DNA of 64,000 nt from Vreelandella salicampi (GTDB lineage Bacteria; Pseudomonadota; Gammaproteobacteria; Pseudomonadales; Halomonadaceae): NCBI RefSeq assembly GCF_013415105.1, contig NZ_JACCDF010000002.1, forward strand, positions 434,001-498,000, written 5' to 3'. Position 1 is the first letter of the stretch, and each line of letters starts with the position of its first letter. The notes under the pieces are model-generated. The model was not told the origin of the DNA. It did not search any database and saw only the letters and a list, made by a program, of their open reading frames with translations. Below are positions 37,256 to 45,961 of the stretch, piece after piece. The position numbers and the translations under genes were made by a program.

Positions 37256-38464
37256 CTAGTCTTTATGAAAACGGGCATCAATACGTTCGTTAATTTGCCA
37301 ATCATTATCGGTAAGCGGGACACCGCCTTGTCTCGTTACCTGCACTGTATCGCTGATACCAATTCCCCACTGACCAGGCAAACGCAAGCAAAGTGGTAGG
37401 TGGAAGACCATGTTTTCTTCGAAGGTGCGTTCTTGGCCGCGAGCGATGTAGCCGGTTCCCTCTACCCAGCTGGGCGGAAACTGCGCCCCGACCGCATAAC
37501 CGAACACGCCGGAAAAAAATAGCCGCTCCTCGTGGGGAGCTAGCACCGCCTCCGCCGCCCGTGCGGCATCATCGAAGGTATTGCCTGGGTGCATGGCACT
37601 GGTAAGCGACTCAAACATACCGCGGCAGATATCGCGTACTGCCTGCATGTCTGCACTGGCACGGCCAGCGACGGCGGTTCGCATCATTGGCGCAGTGTAG
37701 CGCTGATATGCTGAGCCAAACTCCAGAAATACCGGGTCGTCTGCGGCAATTGGCGTACGTTTGTGGTTGACGTGGATGACGCTAATACGTCGGCCACTGG
37801 TGACGATGGGCTGTAGGCTCATGAATTCGCTGCCTTCTGCCAGCAGCACTTTGGCGCCTTCCGCGGCAATATCGTTGTCGGTCATGCCGGGGGTAATGAT
37901 GGCTTCCGCCGCCGCTAGGCCTGTTGCGGTGATTCGCGCGCTTTCGCGTAGGCAGGCAAGTTCCACCTCGCGCTTGACCAACCGTTGGCCATCCAGCAGC
38001 GCACCGCCATCACTATAAAAGCGCCCACTTCCCAGGCGCGTTTGCAATGCTTGAATCACTCCGAAGCGCAAGCCCGCACTGAACGCGTCTAACCCGATGG
38101 CGCGATAAGGCGCAAGTACCTCCGCCAGCGGCACGGTCACTTCATCTAAGCTCTCCCAGCGATAACCGATAATCTCATCCACCGTGGCAGTAACCACCGC
38201 CGGCCCTGTCTCGATCGAAGGTACCTGCAGCACCACCCGCTCAGTGGTTACCACCAGCGCCGTATGCACTGATACCTCGAAAGTGTGGTAACCGGTTAGA
38301 TAGAAAATATCCGCCGGGTCGGTGAGTAGCAGCGCGTCACGGCCCGCTTCCTTCATCAGGATGCGCGTGCGCGCTAAACGGGCAGCGAACTCATCGGCCT
38401 GAAAGGGCAGCTCAGCCCCCTGCAACTGCTCGGCCAGCGCCTGACGGTAAGTGTGGTAATCCAT
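37256..38464 (-). CDS. M24-family (creatinase/DoeA-like) hydrolase lacking metal ligands
   Basis: 402 residues with the two-domain pita-bread fold of M24: N-terminal ARLARTRILMKEAGRDALLLTDPADIFYLTGYHTF, C-terminal catalytic-like domain from ~165. The metal ligands of true aminopeptidases are absent. The Asp-Asp segment reads VFLEFGSAYQRYTAPMMRT and the two Glu positions fall in VFHLPLCL and GIGISDTV. That pattern belongs to metal-free C-N hydrolases such as creatinase and ectoine hydrolase (DoeA/EutD). It stands alone, divergent from a TRAP transporter. An amidine or ectoine-like substrate is possible, but generic annotation as Xaa-Pro peptidase is probably wrong. Confidence 0.8.
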   Translation of the reverse strand: MDYHTYRQALAEQLQGAELPFQADEFAARLARTRILMKEAGRDALLLTDPADIFYLTGYHTFEVSVHTALVVTTERVVLQVPSIETGPAVVTATVDEIIGYRWESLDEVTVPLAEVLAPYRAIGLDAFSAGLRFGVIQALQTRLGSGRFYSDGGALLDGQRLVKREVELACLRESARITATGLAAAEAIITPGMTDNDIAAEGAKVLLAEGSEFMSLQPIVTSGRRISVIHVNHKRTPIAADDPVFLEFGSAYQRYTAPMMRTAVAGRASADMQAVRDICRGMFESLTSAMHPGNTFDDAARAAEAVLAPHEERLFFSGVFGYAVGAQFPPSWVEGTGYIARGQERTFEENMVFHLPLCLRLPGQWGIGISDTVQVTRQGGVPLTDNDWQINERIDARFHKD

Positions 38465-38873
38465 GTGGCCTCCAAAGAAAAACAGAAGGTGACGATATTC
38501 TTAAAGAGCATTTTAGACAGCAAAAACCATTGAAACCCTTTTTTTGCCATTTGAGTTGACAAAAATACGTTTTGGGGAAGTTTGGATGGTCCGTTATTAC
38601 CTTGCTCTACAAGGGCCTTGCGCAGACATGTCGACGTCGGGACCGCAATGCCGTGAGTGGTCGACCCTAGACGTTGGTCGTAAATTGACAGTTTTGTTTT
38701 GACACTATGCAACGCGATGGCTAGCCTTTTCCCATCGAATGTTACCGGTAACAAGATGGCTTTCCAGGTGGCCGTAACCATTCGATAGTCAGAACCAGTG
38801 CAACGGCTGTCGGCTCAATGGGCAGTTAGTGATCACCGCAGTTAACAACAATGAGTAATTTGGAGATAACGTC
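38465..38873. other. Divergent control region, M24 gene / TRAP operon
   Basis: 409 bases. It holds the GntR operator (38740-38753). TTGACA at 38699-38704 with a weak TAGCCT 17 bases on would place the transcript start just before the operator, which fits repression of the TRAP genes. A second TTGACA lies at 38685. No gene seen. Confidence 0.55.
38740..38753. promoter_or_regulatory. GntR (gluconate) operator
   Basis: TGTTACCGGTAACA is a perfect 14-base palindrome identical to the core of the known Escherichia coli GntR operator (ATGTTACCGGTAACAT). It lies 120 bases before the TRAP binding-protein gene, and a GntR homologue is encoded at the end of the same cluster. Confidence 0.9.
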
Positions 38874-39947
38874 ATGACAGCGATTTGGCGCAGCACGCTT
38901 ACTTTGGTCGGCGCGACGACACTTACGTTCGGTATGGCTCACGCACAAAGTCCCGATCTCTCTGATCCGCCCGCGATTGATGGAGAAGTGGTGGCTGACC
39001 ACGGCAGCCACACTCTGCGAATGGGCATCGGCCTATCTGAGAGTTCTCCGCAGTTTCTTTCCAGCCAGTATTTCGGTGAGATTCTTGAGCAGCGTACCGA
39101 CGGACGTATTACGGTTAATGTTTTCCCCAATAGCCAGTTGGGTGACGATGTGCAGATGATGGAAATGCTGCAAACCGGCACGCTGGATATGACGTATCCA
39201 TCAAGCTCAGCCACTACCGGCTATGTAGAAGAACTCTCTGCGTTTGACCTTCCCTTCTTACTGCCTAACCGTGAAGCAGCCATGGCCGTTATGCAGAGCG
39301 ATGTGGCCCAGGAAATGCTTGACGACTTTGAAGGCACGGGCCTAAAAGCGCTGACCTTCTCAGAAAACGGCTACCGTCAGCTTTCTAACAGTGCCCGCCC
39401 AGTAGAGACGCCGGAAGACGTGGCGGGTTTGGATGTCCGCGGTTTAAGCGTTCGCACCATGCAAAACCCGGTTCACTTAGCTATTTGGGAAGCGCTGGGT
39501 GCCAACCCCACGCCCATGGCGTTCGGCGAGCTATTTTCGGCTCTTGAGCAAGGTGTCGTCGACGGACAAGAAAACCCCTGGAGCACTATCCTGACCTCTA
39601 ACTTCAACGAAGTGCAGGATTACGGCACCGAAACACGCCACGTTTACACGCCGTTCATCATGATGCTGTCCGAGCGCACCTGGGATCGCATGGCACCTGA
39701 ATACCAAGAACTCGTCATGGAAGCTGCCCGCCAGTCTGCTGAGTACGAAATTCAGCTTTCCGCAGAATATGACGACTGGTCACGCAAACAGTTAGAAGAG
39801 CGCGGCATGCAAATTACGCGTTTGAATGATGAGCAGCTAGCGGCTTTCCAAGAAGCGACACAGCCTGTTTATGATGAGTGGGCGCCGCGCATTGGTGAAG
39901 ATATAATCGCTGAAATTCAACAAATCGTTGAAGATAGCAGCAACTAA
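38874..39947 (+). CDS. TRAP transporter binding protein (DctP), probably for gluconate
   Basis: 357 residues, DctP family. A signal peptide (TLTLVGATTLTFGMAHA, then QSPD) is followed by a mature domain with TLRMGIGLSESSPQFLSSQYFGEILEQRTDGRI. FSALEQGVVDGQENPWSTI near 222 is the family helix region, and the conserved substrate Arg lies in LDVRGLSVRT. TTTGGAGATAACGTC gives a ribosome site. It starts a run dctP-dctQ-dctM-gntK-gntR and has a GntR operator upstream. That context, rather than residues, is why I infer gluconate or a related sugar acid as ligand. Confidence 0.9.
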   Translation: MTAIWRSTLTLVGATTLTFGMAHAQSPDLSDPPAIDGEVVADHGSHTLRMGIGLSESSPQFLSSQYFGEILEQRTDGRITVNVFPNSQLGDDVQMMEMLQTGTLDMTYPSSSATTGYVEELSAFDLPFLLPNREAAMAVMQSDVAQEMLDDFEGTGLKALTFSENGYRQLSNSARPVETPEDVAGLDVRGLSVRTMQNPVHLAIWEALGANPTPMAFGELFSALEQGVVDGQENPWSTILTSNFNEVQDYGTETRHVYTPFIMMLSERTWDRMAPEYQELVMEAARQSAEYEIQLSAEYDDWSRKQLEERGMQITRLNDEQLAAFQEATQPVYDEWAPRIGEDIIAEIQQIVEDSSN

Positions 39948-40019
39948 CACGGTACGTTTAGTGCACCATCGGGCAGGCCATTGCGCCTGCCCGACTTGTC
40001 AGTGCCCTCCGGAGTTTTT

Positions 40020-40649
40020 ATGACTACCTCCTCTATACCTCCTAACACGTCGCCTCCTGCGGATGATATGGCGTTTGAAGATCCGTCGGTGTATTTAGAT
40101 GACCCCAATCGCAAGTTGCTTGAGATTGATACCGATGCCCGCCAAGGCCCTGCATTGTTTCGCTGGCTAACGCTAGGCATGGAGTACCTGATTGGGGCTA
40201 TTTTGGTAGCGCTAATTGTGGCGGTTTCAAGCAACGTGGTAGGGCGCGCTGCGTTTAATGTCTCATTGCCCTGGGCTGACGAGCTGGCTCGCATGCTGTT
40301 TATTTGGCTGGTGTTTATTGGGGCAGCCGCCGCCTTTTCACGTTATGAACATATCGCGGTGGATGCGCTGGTAAGGCGTTTACCGTTACGTGTCGCGCAC
40401 ATGCTTTATTTGTTACAGCACATGATTATCACCGGGTTAATGGTCGTGATGATTTGGGGCGGTTATCAGGTGCTTTCTCGCTCAAGCGGCCGTTCAGCCA
40501 TTATGAATATACCGCTTAGCTTAGTTAGCCTTTCGCTTGTATTGTGCGTCATTTTTATTGCGGCGGTATCGCTTTGGCGCATGTGGGTGAGCGTGAAGGT
40601 TATTCGTCACCCCCATCGCCACTCGGCCGATCCGGAAGGAGGACGGTAA
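40020..40649 (+). CDS. TRAP transporter small membrane subunit (DctQ)
   Basis: 209 residues from the ATG at 40020 (CCGGAG upstream). Four membrane segments are seen: LIGAILVALIVAVSSNVVG near 57, LARMLFIWLVFIGAAAAFS near 88, LYLLQHMIITGLMVVMIWGG near 130, and LSLVLCVIFIAAVSLWRMW near 172. The motif WADELARMLFIWLVFIGA is the DctQ signature. An unusually long, acidic cytoplasmic N-terminus (~50 residues) precedes the first segment. It pairs with DctM, whose gene starts 2 bases after its stop. Confidence 0.92.
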   Translation: MTTSSIPPNTSPPADDMAFEDPSVYLDDPNRKLLEIDTDARQGPALFRWLTLGMEYLIGAILVALIVAVSSNVVGRAAFNVSLPWADELARMLFIWLVFIGAAAAFSRYEHIAVDALVRRLPLRVAHMLYLLQHMIITGLMVVMIWGGYQVLSRSSGRSAIMNIPLSLVSLSLVLCVIFIAAVSLWRMWVSVKVIRHPHRHSADPEGGR

Positions 40650-40651
40650 TC

Positions 40652-41932
40652 ATGCTTTGGATTTTTCTAGCTATTTTATTAGCGTCCATTGTGATCGGTT
40701 TGCCGATTGCGTTTGGCCTGGGCGTTGCAGCACTTGTCATGGCGGTGCTCTCGGATATTCCGCTGTCGATAATGATCGAACAATCTATCCGTGGGGTTAA
40801 CAGCTTTCCGTTGCTGGCGATCCCGTTCTTTATTTTGGTTGGCGAAGTGATGAGCAACGGTGGCATCGCCCGCCGACTAATGGAACTGGCGGGGGCTCTG
40901 GTCGGCTTTATGCGCGGCGGGTTGGGGCAGGTTGCCATCACCGGCTCGATGTTCTTTGGCGGTATCAGCGGTTCAGCCGTGGCCGATACGGCGGCTACCG
41001 GCGCGATGATGATTCCCTCGATGAAAGAGCAGGGCTATACCGCCGCCAATGCCACCGCGATTAATACGGTGTCTTCGGTGATCGGGATTATTATTCCGCC
41101 CTCGATTCCGCTGATTCTCTACGGCATCGTCACCGAGACCTCCATCAGTCGCCTGTTTATCGCCGGTATCATTCCGGGTTTGCTGATTGGCTTTGCGCTG
41201 ATGGTGACGACTTATATTCTTGCCAAAAAGCATGGCGGCGGCGTGCAGCAGTTCCGCTGGGATCGCCTGTGGAAAGCCTTTAAAGATGCATGGCTGGCGC
41301 TGGTGCTGCCCGTTATCGTAATTGGCGGCATTATTGGCGGCGTTTTTACCGCCACTGAAGCGGCCGTCGCGGCGCTGCTTTACTCACTAGTGATCTCTTT
41401 AGTGGTGTACCGCGAATTCAAGCTCCGTGAACTAATCGGCATGCTGATTCGCACCGCCAGGCTCACCGGTATGGTGATGATGTTACTGGCATTTGCCACC
41501 GTCATTGCTTGGTTTCTGACCATCAATATGGTGCCGCAAACCCTGGTTAGCCAGGTTCAGGCAATCACCCAGGATCCATTTTTACTGCTGTTGATTGTGG
41601 CCTTTCTGCTGCTATTGGTCGGCTTTGTGATGGACTTAACCCCGGCAATGGTGATCATGGCGCCCATGCTGGCACCTATTGTGACCTCGGTGGGCGTCGA
41701 TGCGGCTTACTTCGGCGTGCTGATGGCGTTCGTTCTGGGCATCGGGTTATTAACCCCGCCGGTGGGCACCTGCCTCTACGTCGGCTGCGGTGTCGGCAAA
41801 GTGTCCATGGAGTCGCTGGTAAAAGCCATGCTGCCTTATTACGCGGCGCTGTTAGTGGTGCTCGTGATTCTAGTGGCTTTCCCGGGCATCGTTACCTGGT
41901 TGCCTGACCTGACCGCTGTGGCTGGCAATTAA
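40652..41932 (+). CDS. TRAP transporter large permease (DctM)
   Basis: 426 residues from the ATG at 40652, with a strong AAGGAGG site. About 12 membrane segments; typical DctM features include FPLLAIPFFILVGEVMSNGGIARRL near 50, GGISGSAVADTAATGAMMIPSMKEQGY near 103, IIPPSIPLILYGIVTETSISRLFIAG near 147, and GLLTPPVGTCLYVG near 368. It drives sodium-coupled uptake of the ligand delivered by the binding protein at 38874. The start follows dctQ by 2 bases. Confidence 0.94.
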   Translation: MLWIFLAILLASIVIGLPIAFGLGVAALVMAVLSDIPLSIMIEQSIRGVNSFPLLAIPFFILVGEVMSNGGIARRLMELAGALVGFMRGGLGQVAITGSMFFGGISGSAVADTAATGAMMIPSMKEQGYTAANATAINTVSSVIGIIIPPSIPLILYGIVTETSISRLFIAGIIPGLLIGFALMVTTYILAKKHGGGVQQFRWDRLWKAFKDAWLALVLPVIVIGGIIGGVFTATEAAVAALLYSLVISLVVYREFKLRELIGMLIRTARLTGMVMMLLAFATVIAWFLTINMVPQTLVSQVQAITQDPFLLLLIVAFLLLLVGFVMDLTPAMVIMAPMLAPIVTSVGVDAAYFGVLMAFVLGIGLLTPPVGTCLYVGCGVGKVSMESLVKAMLPYYAALLVVLVILVAFPGIVTWLPDLTAVAGN

Positions 41933-41973
41933 TGGTTGGCAATGAATGGTTGGCAAGGAACAGGAGAGCCGCA

Positions 41974-42504
41974 ATGAAAACTCCTTCGCATCGTATTTTG
42001 GTCATGGGTGTATCCGGCTCGGGGAAGTCGCACGTTGGCGATCAACTGGCGCTCGCCCTGGGCGCCACATTCATCGATGGCGATGACCACCACTCGCCTG
42101 CCAACGTGGCCAAAATGGCCAGCGGTAGACCGCTTAACGATGATGACCGGAGCGACTGGCTGGCAACGCTAGCAGGATTGTTCGCGGAATATAAAGCGCG
42201 AAACGAATCGCTGGTGATTGCCTGTTCAGGGCTTAAGAAGCGTTACCGAGATCGTCTTCGCGAAGGGGATCAGGCGCTACGTATTCTTTATCTGGAAGGT
42301 ACTCATTCGCTACTACGTGAGCGGCTTGGAACCCGGGCTGGTCACTTCTTTAAAGGCGATAGCATGCTGGCAAGTCAACTTGCCGATTTAGAGCCGCCTA
42401 GCCGTGACGAGGCGGTCACGGTTTCCATTACGCTGACACCTCAAGCGATTGTTGAGCGTTTCACTGAGAAATTGACACCGCTGCAACAAGGTTCACTAGG
42501 CTAA
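41974..42504 (+). CDS. gntK: Gluconokinase
   Basis: 176 residues from the ATG at 41974 (CAGGAG upstream); an earlier ATG at 41932 adds a spurious leader. It phosphorylates gluconate to 6-phosphogluconate. Walker A GVSGSGKSHVGDQLA near 12, then FIDGDDHHSPANVAKMASGRPLNDDDRSDWL, the GntK signature, and IACSGLKKRYRDRLR. It follows the TRAP permease by 41 bases and precedes gntR. Its product enters the Entner-Doudoroff route through Edd. Confidence 0.96.
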   Translation: MKTPSHRILVMGVSGSGKSHVGDQLALALGATFIDGDDHHSPANVAKMASGRPLNDDDRSDWLATLAGLFAEYKARNESLVIACSGLKKRYRDRLREGDQALRILYLEGTHSLLRERLGTRAGHFFKGDSMLASQLADLEPPSRDEAVTVSITLTPQAIVERFTEKLTPLQQGSLG

Positions 42505-42583
42505 AGGAGGGGATAGGCGAAGGGCCTTACCATTCGCTATGGTATGGCCCTTTTGTATCCCACATGATAATGCAGTGCTGCCA

Positions 42584-43579
42584 TTGAAGAAAAAACGCCC
42601 TACCTTACAAGATATTGCTGATCGTGTTGGTGCCACCAAAATGACGGTGAGCCGTTGCTTACGCGACCCTGAAACGGTCTCGGAGGGCTTGCGCGAGCAG
42701 ATATTTTCTGTGGCGGAACAGGTTGGCTACATTCCCAACCGCGCGCCTGACTTACTTTCCCGAGCGACGAGCCATTCGATTGGTGTGCTGGTGCCGTCGC
42801 TGACCAACCAAGTCTTTGCCGATGTGATTGTCGGCATTGAGGCGTTGACCGAGCCGGCAGGCTACCATCTGATGCTTTCGCACTACGGCTATAGTCCCGA
42901 GCTTGAAGAGCGTAGCCTTGCATCGCTGCTGTCTTACAATGTCGATGGTGTGATTCTCTCTGATCGATACCATACCGCCCGCAGCCTGCGGATGCTGGAA
43001 ACCGCCGGTATCCCCATTGTTGAAATCATGGATACTCACCGCCCCCCGCTTCAGCAAGCAGTGGGGTACGATAACGTGAGTGCTGCCTTCGATATGGTGA
43101 GCGAGATGATTCGGCGTGGCCGACGGCAGGTTATTTATTTGGCGGTTCGGCTAGATGAGCGTACCCGGCAACGCGAGAAGGGCTATCGTGATGCCATGCA
43201 GGCCAACGGGCTGCCACCGGTGACGCTCTATAGCAGCCAGCGCTCTTCTTACAGCGTAGGCGCAGCACTGATGCAGGAAATTCAGTGTGACTATCCCCAC
43301 GCCGATGGTATTTTTTGCACCAACGACGACGTCGCGGTAGGGGCCTATTTTGAATGCCTGCGGCAGGGTATCTCGGTACCTGGGAAAATGGCTATCGCCG
43401 GGTTTCACGGCCACGATGTGGGGCAAGCGATGACGCCACGGCTGGCCAGTGTTATTACCCCTCGGCAAGCGATTGGTGAAGAGGCCGCTAAAGTGCTTTT
43501 ATCGCGTATCCATGGCGAAGCGCTGGAACAGCGGGTATTGGATTTGGGTTATCGAATCGAGGCGGGTAAAACGCTCTAG
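42584..43579 (+). CDS. gntR: LacI-family gluconate repressor GntR
   Basis: 331 residues if it starts at the TTG at 42584, giving MKKKRPTLQDIADRVGATKM, which aligns with Escherichia coli GntR from residue 1. An ATG at 42539 in the same frame adds 15 residues, and no start has a clear ribosome site. The helix-turn-helix is followed by RAPDLLSRATSHSIGVLVPSLTNQVFADVI and GYHLMLSHYGYSPELEERSL, close to GntR. It lies after gntK and should bind the palindrome at 38740, with gluconate as inducer. A perfect 19-base hairpin follows the stop. Confidence 0.92.
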   Translation: MKKKRPTLQDIADRVGATKMTVSRCLRDPETVSEGLREQIFSVAEQVGYIPNRAPDLLSRATSHSIGVLVPSLTNQVFADVIVGIEALTEPAGYHLMLSHYGYSPELEERSLASLLSYNVDGVILSDRYHTARSLRMLETAGIPIVEIMDTHRPPLQQAVGYDNVSAAFDMVSEMIRRGRRQVIYLAVRLDERTRQREKGYRDAMQANGLPPVTLYSSQRSSYSVGAALMQEIQCDYPHADGIFCTNDDVAVGAYFECLRQGISVPGKMAIAGFHGHDVGQAMTPRLASVITPRQAIGEEAAKVLLSRIHGEALEQRVLDLGYRIEAGKTL

Positions 43580-43600
43580 AGGCATGCTGATGGCTAGCCA

Positions 43601-43641
43601 ATGTGCCCTTTTTCCGCTCTTTGAGCGGAAAAAGGGCACAT
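43601..43641. terminator. Perfect 19-base hairpin after gntR
   Basis: A 19-base arm beginning ATGTGCCCTTTTTCCGCTC is repeated exactly inverted after a TTT loop. It starts 22 bases after the gntR stop. The A/T runs inside each arm could make it act as a terminator on either strand; a small mobile palindrome is the alternative. Confidence 0.6.
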
Positions 43642-43670
43642 AACATACAAATAACGGGAGTATAGCGTCT

Positions 43671-43862
43671 GAACTTGGCCCGTCGTCACTGGAAGTGGAC
43701 GTGGATGTAAACAACCTCTTTGATCGCGGCTATCATGAACACCTGACAGACCAGCCGGTGAATGGTGAGCTGCTCGCTCCAGGTTTGGGCGTAGCGATGA
43801 CTGCGCGGGCGTTTCTGAAAAATTGTCGCCCACTCTACCGGACGGCAGTTACATCTGGATGA
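43671..43862 (+). pseudogene. TonB-dependent receptor C-terminal remnant
   Basis: The plus-strand frame reads ELGPSSLEVDVDVNNLFDRG, then YHEHLTDQPVNGELLAPG and VAMTARAFLKN, ending at TGA 43860. VNNLFDRxY and a final APG...TARAF stretch are hallmarks of the last beta-strands of TonB-dependent outer-membrane receptors. There is no start codon context and no upstream receptor sequence. The extreme C-terminus runs on (CRPLYRTAVTSG) where a terminal Phe is expected. This is a leftover of a deleted gene. Confidence 0.7.
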
Positions 43863-44040
43863 ATATGGTGACTAACAGCAAGGTAGGTCAGCATTTGTCA
43901 GCGACAATTGCCCTGACGTGTTTCACGGGGTAGCACGAATACATTATGTGTACGCTGTTATAGCCACTGCCTCGGGGCACAAGAGTGTCACAAGGTGGTG
44001 GCTTTGATTTTTTAGGTGCAAGAATAAATTTTACTTAGTA

Positions 44041-44955
44041 CTAACTTACGGTTTGGCGATGCGACATGCCGGGGCGGCCGTACCAGTAGCCGTCGCAGAT
44101 GTCGGCTTCGACCAAGGTTAGCGGGTCGGGGAGAGGGAGTTCGCCGCGTCGAGCGGCATCGAAGGCGGCAACTACATCGGACATGCCCTCGGCACGAGGG
44201 CTTAGGCGCACCACGCCGACACCTATATTGGCTATGTCACCAATCTCATGACGCAGATCCTGACAGGCGCTGGAAAGGGTCTGGATACCGTTCAGCGTGA
44301 AGATATCCTGTGACTCCTTAGAGCGCAGAGTCATGCCTTCAGGGTGTTTCTGGCACACAAACTGGCAGCGATCCTTGGGTTTCTGATATCGCCGCGCAGT
44401 AAAGCAGCGCGACGACCAGGCAAGCGGCAGGTGCCCGTAGGCGAACAGCTCGCAGGTCTGATCAAGTCCCTCGTCATGGCAGTCGTCAAGCAACCGGGCG
44501 AGATCGTCCCGCGACATCTCTACCGGCGCGTTCCAACGCTGCATCCCGTTCTGAGCTAAAACGCTTATAGCGGCAGGGTTGTAGAGATTGAGTGCACCGC
44601 CGGCGACGAATGGCAGGCCAGCGGCGATGAGAAGCTGCAGGGCACTCTGGTCGTTGGCTTCTACCATGAGTTCGCCATTGTCGCAAAGCTTACGCAAGTC
44701 GCGCAGGTCGGCTTCGGATTCAATCAGTGTCTGGCTCGACAGCACCACCTGTTTACCGCTCTCTTTCAGTTCGCGGCCGATGCCGAGCCAGTCGTCGAGC
44801 TTCATATCGCGCCTGCGAGAGCAGACTGACTCGCCCAGATAGACGATCTCGACGGGCCAGTCGGCGGCATCGCGATAAAAATCGGCGTAGCGATCGCGGG
44901 TCCAGTAGAAAAGCACTGGGCCAAGTGACAGCTTGAACGTTGGGTTAATAGACAT
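44041..44955 (-). CDS. ubiV: Oxygen-independent ubiquinone hydroxylation protein UbiV
   Basis: 304 residues from the ATG at 44955 (AGGAG upstream); a frame from 45027 overlaps ubiU and is unlikely. U32 peptidase-like fold. Four Cys fit the UbiV [4Fe-4S] ligands: one in GESVCSRRRDMK near 39, and three in the cluster CFTARRYQKPKDRCQFVCQ near 175-195. With UbiU it hydroxylates the ubiquinone ring without oxygen, needed for anaerobic respiration such as denitrification. It lies 10 bases behind ubiU in the same operon, close to the nos-nor block. Confidence 0.92.
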   Translation of the reverse strand: MSINPTFKLSLGPVLFYWTRDRYADFYRDAADWPVEIVYLGESVCSRRRDMKLDDWLGIGRELKESGKQVVLSSQTLIESEADLRDLRKLCDNGELMVEANDQSALQLLIAAGLPFVAGGALNLYNPAAISVLAQNGMQRWNAPVEMSRDDLARLLDDCHDEGLDQTCELFAYGHLPLAWSSRCFTARRYQKPKDRCQFVCQKHPEGMTLRSKESQDIFTLNGIQTLSSACQDLRHEIGDIANIGVGVVRLSPRAEGMSDVVAAFDAARRGELPLPDPLTLVEADICDGYWYGRPGMSHRQTVS

Positions 44956-44965
44956 GGACTTTCTC

Positions 44966-45961
44966 CTACTTCCAGCGGCGCTCGTAGGCACCGAGCGTGG
45001 TGGTGCTACCTTCGGAAAGCTCACCAAGGCCTGACAACCAAGCAGGTTCGATATGAAAATCGCCAGGTGATTGCTCCAGTTGATCTAAAGCTTGGCGCCA
45101 GATACCGGCAACTTTCGACACGTAAGCTGGACTGCGTTGGCGACCTTCGATTTTCACTGCGTTGATTCCCAATTTCTTGAGTTCAGGCAAAAGCTCCAGG
45201 GTGTTAAGGCTTGTAGGCTCCTCAATGGCATGGTACGACTCGCCCCCCACTTCAAAGCGCCCCTTGCACAGCGTTGGATAACCCGCTGGTTCTCCCTTTT
45301 CATAGCGATCGATCAGTACGCCATTTAAGCGTGATTCGAGCCCCTCGGGCGTTTCCTCCCAGCGTACATAACCTGCTGGGGAGCAGACGCCGCGGGTATT
45401 GGGTGATTCGCCAGTCAGATAGGAGGAGAGATAGCAGCGTCCCTCAGCCATGATGCATAGGCTGCCGAAGGCGAAGACCTCAAGTTCAACAGGGCTCTGC
45501 TTCGCTAGGTCACGCACTTGGGTAATCGAGAGTACCCTCGGCAGCACGGCGCGCTTGATGCCGAAATGGTCGTGGTAGAAGCGCAGCGCCTCGTGACTGG
45601 TCGCAGACCCCTGAACCGAGAGATGGCGAGCCATGTCAGGGTGGCGACGCGCGGCATAATCGAGCAGCCCCATGTCAGCTATGATCAGAGCATCGACGCC
45701 AAGATCCGCGGCCTGATCCACGGCGCGTGTCCATATATCCCAGCCATCGGGTTGCGGGTAGGTATTGATGGCGCAAAAGACCCGTTTACCGCGCGCATGG
45801 GCGTAGTCGATACCCTCGCGGGCACGCTTGTCGGTGAAGTTTAGGCCGGCAAACTGGCGGGCGTTGGTGGCGTTTTGGAAACCGAAGTAGATGGCATCAG
45901 CGCCTTCATCCACGGCGCGTTTTAGGGCGGGCAAATTGCCAGCAGGGCATACAAGTTCCAT
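44966..45961 (-). CDS. ubiU: Oxygen-independent ubiquinone hydroxylation protein UbiU
   Basis: 331 residues, U32 family. It starts MELVCPAGNLPALKRAVDEGADAIYFGFQNATNARQFAG. The four UbiU Fe-S cysteines are present: SLCIMAEGRC (two), NTRGVCSPAGYVRW, and PTLCKGRFEV. It forms a heterodimer with UbiV for oxygen-independent ring hydroxylation. Upstream, TTGATC at 46135-46140 on the minus strand is only a half FNR site. UbiT, the lipid-carrier partner often encoded beside ubiUV, is not in the window. Confidence 0.93.
   Translation of the reverse strand: MELVCPAGNLPALKRAVDEGADAIYFGFQNATNARQFAGLNFTDKRAREGIDYAHARGKRVFCAINTYPQPDGWDIWTRAVDQAADLGVDALIIADMGLLDYAARRHPDMARHLSVQGSATSHEALRFYHDHFGIKRAVLPRVLSITQVRDLAKQSPVELEVFAFGSLCIMAEGRCYLSSYLTGESPNTRGVCSPAGYVRWEETPEGLESRLNGVLIDRYEKGEPAGYPTLCKGRFEVGGESYHAIEEPTSLNTLELLPELKKLGINAVKIEGRQRSPAYVSKVAGIWRQALDQLEQSPGDFHIEPAWLSGLGELSEGSTTTLGAYERRWK

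Larger units (their letters stand above)
43580..44040. other. Gap after gntR with hairpin and gene remnant
   Basis: 461 bases. It contains a long hairpin (43601-43641) and the C-terminal fragment of a TonB-dependent receptor (43671-43862), both listed. Nothing else recognised between 43863 and the end of ubiV. Confidence 0.7.
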
